Origin: Bradyrhizobium sp. BR13661
GTDB lineage: Bacteria; Pseudomonadota; Alphaproteobacteria; Rhizobiales; Xanthobacteraceae
Assembly (NCBI RefSeq): GCF_029892425.1
Contig: NZ_JARXWB010000031.1
Coordinates: forward strand, 1-64,000
DNA: 64,000 bases
Direction of reading: 5' to 3'
Shown piece after piece: positions 62,423 to 64,000 of the stretch; within the stretch, counting starts at the first letter, position 1, and each line of letters starts with the position of its first letter. The notes under the pieces are model-generated. The model was not told the origin of the DNA and searched no databases. It saw only the letters and a list, made by a program, of their open reading frames with translations. The translations under genes were made by a program, and so were the position numbers.

Positions 62423-63961
62423 ATGAAAAGCATTTCAGCGAAGCGAGCATGTGCGGCAACGTCCGTTTTCGTGGCGACGATTTCTGCTGTCGCGGCCGCT
62501 GATTTGCCGGTCAAGGCCCTGCCCCCGCCTCCGCCGGGTTGGACTGGGCCCTATGGTGGGATCGTCGGCGGCTACGGCAGCGGTCCTTCGGATCAGACGG
62601 ATCCCGGCCCGATCCAGCTTCCTGTTCCGAACTTTGGCGGCGTCGAGGACGGCCATTATACGGTCCGCGGCGCAATGGCCGGCGGCACCATGGGTTACAA
62701 CTGGCAGCGCGGCGTTTGGGTCTACGGCATCGAAGGAGATCTCTCCTGGGCCAATCTCAGTGGCCAATCAAACATCTGCGGCCCCGCCACCGCGACACCG
62801 CATCCCTGCGGCACGAACCTGAACACGTTCGGCACCTTTCGTGGTCGCCTGGGCTACGCGGCTGGCGCGCAAGCCGACTGGCTGCTGTACATCACCGGCG
62901 GCGTCGCCATTGGTGATGTCCGGGGCTGGGACGCGTTGGGCCCTGTCAGCGGCCACGACTGGCGCGCCGGATGGACGGCCGGGCTCGGCGTCGAGAAGAG
63001 GTTCGCGCCGCATTGGACCGCCAAGCTCGAATATCTCTACGCCGATCTCGGCAGCGCTCAGATGTTCAACATCACGCCCGGCGTGCCCGAAAGCGTCAGC
63101 CTGACCGCCAACATTGTCCGCGCCGGCATCAATTACAATTTCGGTGGGCCGACGGCACCGATGCAAGCATTCGGTGCTGTGCAAACGCCGAGCGCTACGG
63201 GCAGTTGGGCCGGCTGGTATCTCGGCGCGAATGCCGGTTATCTCGATGGCGCTAATCGCATCAATACGGACGCCGTGGTTATCTCGCGCAGCACGACCCT
63301 GGTCACCGCCCCGGCGATGGCGAATGCGGCAACGAGCGTGCTCTCGACCGGCAACGGCGGCGTCATCGGCGGCGCGCAGGCAGGCCACAATTTCATGCTG
63401 TCGCCCATGTGGCTTGCCGGCGTCGAGGTCGATATCCAGGGATCGACGCTGCGCGGATCAGCCAGCGGCGCAAACACGGTGGCGGTTGACACGGTCGCTG
63501 GACCCGGCAGAGGGACCTTCACGACCGCTGTCACGACATCGCGCGGCCTCGACTATATCGGGACCGTTCGCGCCCGCCTTGGCGCAACTGTGACGCCCGA
63601 CCTGTTGCTCTACGCGACCGGCGGTCTTGCCTATGGCCGCGTGCGATCGAGCACGTCACTGACCCAAACGACAGCCGTCGGCGGCGTGCCGACCGTGTCG
63701 ACCGCAGGCTCGTTCGCCGACAACCGCGCCGGCTACGCCGTTGGCGCCGGCGGCGAATGGATGGCGTCAGGCAAATGGAGCATCAAGGGCGAGTACCTCT
63801 ATTACGATCTGGGCACGGCCAATTACGGCACCGGCGGCTATGGCGTCGATGAGGGCCCGTCATCGCTTCCCGGAGTGGGCGTCGCGGGCATTGCGACATC
63901 CACCCGCGTGCGATTCAACGGCAACATCGCCCGGGTCGGTCTCAACTATCATCTCAACTGA
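62423..63961 (+). CDS. Outer membrane protein with two fused beta-barrel domains
   Basis: A 512-residue outer-membrane protein. A signal peptide (1-26) and a KALPPPPP leader precede barrel 1 (about 39-241: YGGIVGGYG, MGYNWQRGVWVYGIEGDL, LGYAAGAQADWLLYITGG, KLEYLYADLG, ending RAGINYNFGG). A linker (242-261) leads to barrel 2 (about 262-512: WYLGANAGYLDG, AGHNFMLSPMWLAGVEVD, RARLGATVTPDLLLYATG, KGEYLYYDLG, ending RVGLNYHLN). Each half resembles a complete Omp25/31-type 8-stranded barrel, so this is an internal duplication. It is followed by only 39 bases of window. Confidence 0.88.
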   Translation: MKSISAKRACAATSVFVATISAVAAADLPVKALPPPPPGWTGPYGGIVGGYGSGPSDQTDPGPIQLPVPNFGGVEDGHYTVRGAMAGGTMGYNWQRGVWVYGIEGDLSWANLSGQSNICGPATATPHPCGTNLNTFGTFRGRLGYAAGAQADWLLYITGGVAIGDVRGWDALGPVSGHDWRAGWTAGLGVEKRFAPHWTAKLEYLYADLGSAQMFNITPGVPESVSLTANIVRAGINYNFGGPTAPMQAFGAVQTPSATGSWAGWYLGANAGYLDGANRINTDAVVISRSTTLVTAPAMANAATSVLSTGNGGVIGGAQAGHNFMLSPMWLAGVEVDIQGSTLRGSASGANTVAVDTVAGPGRGTFTTAVTTSRGLDYIGTVRARLGATVTPDLLLYATGGLAYGRVRSSTSLTQTTAVGGVPTVSTAGSFADNRAGYAVGAGGEWMASGKWSIKGEYLYYDLGTANYGTGGYGVDEGPSSLPGVGVAGIATSTRVRFNGNIARVGLNYHLN

Positions 63962-64000
63962 AGATTGATCTAGGCACCCGACGCGCGCCGCTCTCTCTCG

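Overview
This 64 kb window looks like chromosomal DNA of a Bradyrhizobium-like alphaproteobacterium (order Hyphomicrobiales). The reasons are high GC content, the rhizobial glp-type glycerol ABC operon, an aceA gene divergent from a short-chain-fatty-acyl type XRE regulator, DUF6111/DUF4170/DUF1285 genes, and several classes of short palindromic intergenic repeats. I read this without database searches, so the genus is an inference. No rRNA, tRNA, CRISPR array or prophage was recognised. The only transposase sign is a nine-codon 5' end at the extreme left edge.

Layout. 0-9 kb is the most accessory-like part: an IS1182-like transposase start, a decayed DUF2158 paralog, a hybrid sensor kinase, an intact DUF2158 gene with a very acidic tail, a 2-oxoglutarate dioxygenase, an arylamine N-acetyltransferase, a nitrilase relic ending in a 16-bp triple repeat, a small secreted Cys protein, and a WYL regulator with a VOC protein. 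9-20 kb is housekeeping: a tight operon DUF1285-nudL-DUF6111-cca-tauE on the minus strand, divergent from a moxR-DUF58-BatA/DUF4159-membrane protein operon. 20-23 kb holds a DUF2946 protein and a TonB-dependent receptor behind a promoter whose -10 overlaps a Zur-like palindrome. 23-29 kb has small enzymes and a nudix/GT-C-like/GT2 operon. 29-33 kb is the glyoxylate-shunt locus (aceA-DUF4170 and its divergent regulator). 33-40 kb has a secreted HExxH protein, a Lys/Ala-tailed small protein, a TPR protein, htpX, a lytic transglycosylase and an Old Yellow Enzyme.

40-51 kb is a complete glycerol uptake and oxidation locus: glpD-glpS-glpT-glpP-glpQ-glpU-glpV as one overlapping minus-strand operon, a DeoR-type glpR and a HAD phosphatase. 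A Phd/VapC toxin-antitoxin pair sits between glpR and glpD. The glpD leader carries a helically phased array of CGAAA half-sites. The two ATPases have lost complementary motifs (GlpS its H-loop histidine, GlpT its LSGGQ), predicting an asymmetric transporter with one consensus ATP site.

51-64 kb contains a tandem pair of NTF2-like proteins (one Tat-exported, one without a signal peptide), a fatty-acid beta-oxidation operon (thiolase, FadB-like protein, thioesterase), a flavin reductase, a HlyD-RND-TetR efflux operon with a candidate operator, and an outer-membrane protein made of two fused beta-barrel domains.
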